From assembly GCA_905480565.1 (NCBI GenBank), contig CAJQQW010000265.1, positions 1 to 15,222 on the forward strand: DNA of 15,222 bases. Direction: 5' to 3'. The DNA is from an uncultured Halioglobus sp. (GTDB lineage: Bacteria; Pseudomonadota; Gammaproteobacteria; Pseudomonadales; Halieaceae). The position numbers and the translations under genes are program-made. Under the pieces are notes generated by a model. That model was not told the DNA's origin. It was given only the letters and a program-made list of their open reading frames with translations, and ran no database searches. Positions 13,978-15,222 of this stretch are shown piece after piece; positions within the stretch are counted from its first letter, which is position 1; each line of letters starts with the position of its first letter.

Positions 13978-15120
13978 ATGCGCATCGCAATTCCCAAAGA
14001 AACTCACCCAGGGGAGAACCGTATACCCCTCACCCCGAGCGATACCAAGAAACTGGTACGCGCCGGCGCAGAGGTCGTGGTGGAGACAGGCATGGGGGCC
14101 GCTTCCGGCTTCGTCGATCACGAATACACCGAGGCTGGCGCTACGCTCTCAGGCAATCGAGACGAGCTGTTAGGCAGTGCCGATATTGTACTGCGACTGC
14201 GCAAACCCCAGCTCGAAGATATCCATAAAATTAAAAAGGGCGCTATTCATATTAGTTATCTGGACCCATTCAACGAGCACGAGTTAGTCCACGCGTTTAA
14301 AGAGGCCGGCATCACCTCCATCAGTATGGAAATGATTCCCCGCACCACTCGCAGCCAGAAAATGGATGCGTTGAGCTCCCAGGCCAACCTCGCGGGTTAC
14401 GTTATGGTGATTCAGGCTGCCGCTCATTTGCCGCGAATTTTTCCGATGATGATGACACCCGCAGGCACTTTGAAGCCCGCCAACGTATTCGTCATTGGCG
14501 CCGGAGTTGCCGGATTACAGGCTATTGCCACGGCGAAGCGTCTTGGCGCCAAGGTCACGGCCTTTGATACGCGGCCAGTTGTTGCAGAACAAGTACAATC
14601 CCTGGGTGGCAAGTTCCTTGAAATTGATCTGGGTGCGACCGGCGAAACCGCCGACGGCTATGCCAAGGAGTTAACGCCCGAGCAAGTTGAGAAACAACGT
14701 CAGGCGCAAAAAGAGGTTATCGCCAAATCCGATGTGCTCATCACTACTGCACAGGTATTTGGCCGTAAACCTCCCGTGCTGGTCACGAAAGACATGGTCG
14801 ATGGCATGGCGCCCGGCTCCGTTATCGTTGACATGGCAGCGGAAACCGGGGGCAATGTAGAAGGCTCGGTGCCCAACGAGACCGTGCATATTGGCGGCGT
14901 TACTATTATCGGAATGGGTAACTTGGCTGGGGAAGTGGCGAGAGATGCCAGCCAGATGTACTCCTCCAATTTATACAGTCTTGTCGATGACAGCTGGGAC
15001 GAGGAGACGAAGACCTTCGTGATTGACTTCGATCACGACATCCTTCCGGGCTGCATTATTACGCACGGTGGTGAAATCACTAACGAGACCATCAAGAACG
15101 TTATTGAAGGGGAGGCATAA
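13978..15120 (+). CDS. pntAA: NAD(P) transhydrogenase subunit alpha, part 1 (PntAA)
   Basis: This 380-residue cytoplasmic subunit binds NAD(H) (domain I) in proton-translocating transhydrogenase, which uses the proton gradient to drive hydride transfer from NADH to NADP+. It opens MRIAIPKETHPGENRIPLTP, the alanine dehydrogenase/PNT N-terminal signature, and carries the conserved DALSSQANLAGY near 130-141. The dinucleotide fold has GAGVAGLQA with glycines 174, 176 and 179, and Asp197 in TAFDTRP at the end of the second strand as expected for NAD. The RQAQKEVIAKSDVLITTAQV and VDMAAETGGNVEGS blocks are family signatures. It is the split form: the membrane part of the alpha subunit is encoded by the next gene instead of being fused as in E. 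coli PntA. Its stop is two bases before the next ATG. Confidence 0.97.
   Translation: MRIAIPKETHPGENRIPLTPSDTKKLVRAGAEVVVETGMGAASGFVDHEYTEAGATLSGNRDELLGSADIVLRLRKPQLEDIHKIKKGAIHISYLDPFNEHELVHAFKEAGITSISMEMIPRTTRSQKMDALSSQANLAGYVMVIQAAAHLPRIFPMMMTPAGTLKPANVFVIGAGVAGLQAIATAKRLGAKVTAFDTRPVVAEQVQSLGGKFLEIDLGATGETADGYAKELTPEQVEKQRQAQKEVIAKSDVLITTAQVFGRKPPVLVTKDMVDGMAPGSVIVDMAAETGGNVEGSVPNETVHIGGVTIIGMGNLAGEVARDASQMYSSNLYSLVDDSWDEETKTFVIDFDHDILPGCIITHGGEITNETIKNVIEGEA
15107..15115 (+). promoter_or_regulatory. Ribosome binding site of pntAB
   Basis: AAGGGGAGG, embedded in the last codons of pntAA, lies seven bases before ATG 15123. It supports that start and coupled translation of the two subunits. 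Confidence 0.75.
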
Positions 15121-15122
15121 TA

Positions 15123-15222
15123 ATGATTGTCGAAATTATTGAAGCAAGTTCGCCGGTGCCAATAGAGGTTTTCCTGACCTTCATTCTGATGCTCTCGATT
15201 TTTCTGGGCTTTGAGCTGATCA
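15123..15222 (+). CDS. pntAB: NAD(P) transhydrogenase subunit alpha, part 2 (PntAB), 3'-truncated by window end
   Basis: Only the first 33 codons are in the window. They begin MIVEIIEASSPVPIEVFLTF and continue into a hydrophobic helix ending LGFELI, matching the start of the small membrane subunit that supplies the proton-channel helices of the split-type transhydrogenase. The complete family protein is roughly 90-110 residues. It begins two bases after the pntAA stop with a strong ribosome binding site. The beta subunit gene pntB is expected just beyond the window. The identification rests on position and on this short, characteristic N terminus. Confidence 0.88.
   Translation, partial: MIVEIIEASSPVPIEVFLTFILMLSIFLGFELI

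Noticed and set aside
1..15222. CRISPR array, insertion sequence, prophage, tRNA or rRNA
   Set aside because: No spaced direct repeats, transposase or integrase frames, terminal repeats or recognisable structural RNA were seen on either strand.

Overview
The window looks like core chromosome of a Gram-negative gammaproteobacterium. The order ubiE-ubiJ-ubiB, unfused hisI and hisE, tatABC, and a transhydrogenase alpha subunit split into pntAA and pntAB all fit the Pseudomonadales/Cellvibrionales side, plausibly a marine Halieaceae-type organism. That placement is inferred from gene order and protein similarity recalled from memory; no search was run. GC content is moderate to slightly high by eye and looks uniform. 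I see no mobile element, tRNA, rRNA or CRISPR array.

Layout. (1) Positions 2-5038 (+) form a tight eight-gene run: the C-terminal part of ubiE (cut by the window start), ubiJ, ubiB, hisI, hisE, tatA, tatB and tatC. Gaps are 53 bp or less, with 4-bp ATGA overlaps at hisI/hisE and tatB/tatC. The run joins ubiquinone synthesis, two histidine steps and Tat protein export. (2) Positions 5080-8715 hold a minus-strand short-chain dehydrogenase, a divergent plus-strand MsbA-like ABC half-exporter, and a minus-strand hemerythrin-domain protein whose 3' end overlaps the exporter tail to tail by 56 bp. (3) Positions 8883-9383 (-) encode a hotdog-fold acyl-CoA thioesterase. (4) After a 340-bp divergent gap, positions 9724-13669 (+) hold a two-gene DNA-repair-like unit with an 8-bp overlap: a FAN1-type VRR-NUC nuclease, then an XPD/DinG-type iron-sulfur helicase carrying an N-terminal Cas4/RecB-like nuclease domain. 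(5) After a 308-bp gap with candidate promoters, pntAA is complete and pntAB begins, cut by the window end.

How the genes fit together. UbiE, UbiJ and UbiB belong to the late aerobic ubiquinone pathway, UbiE as C-methyltransferase and UbiJ/UbiB as accessory factors. HisE and HisI catalyse consecutive steps 2 and 3 of histidine synthesis. TatA, TatB and TatC make up the twin-arginine translocase. PntAA/PntAB, with PntB presumably beyond the window, couple the proton gradient to hydride transfer from NADH to NADP+. The least routine part is the nuclease plus nuclease-helicase pair, which combines two different PD-(D/E)XK-type nuclease domains with a 5'-3'-type Fe-S helicase. I believe related pairs occur in pseudomonads, so it is probably an under-characterised repair system rather than an unknown one.
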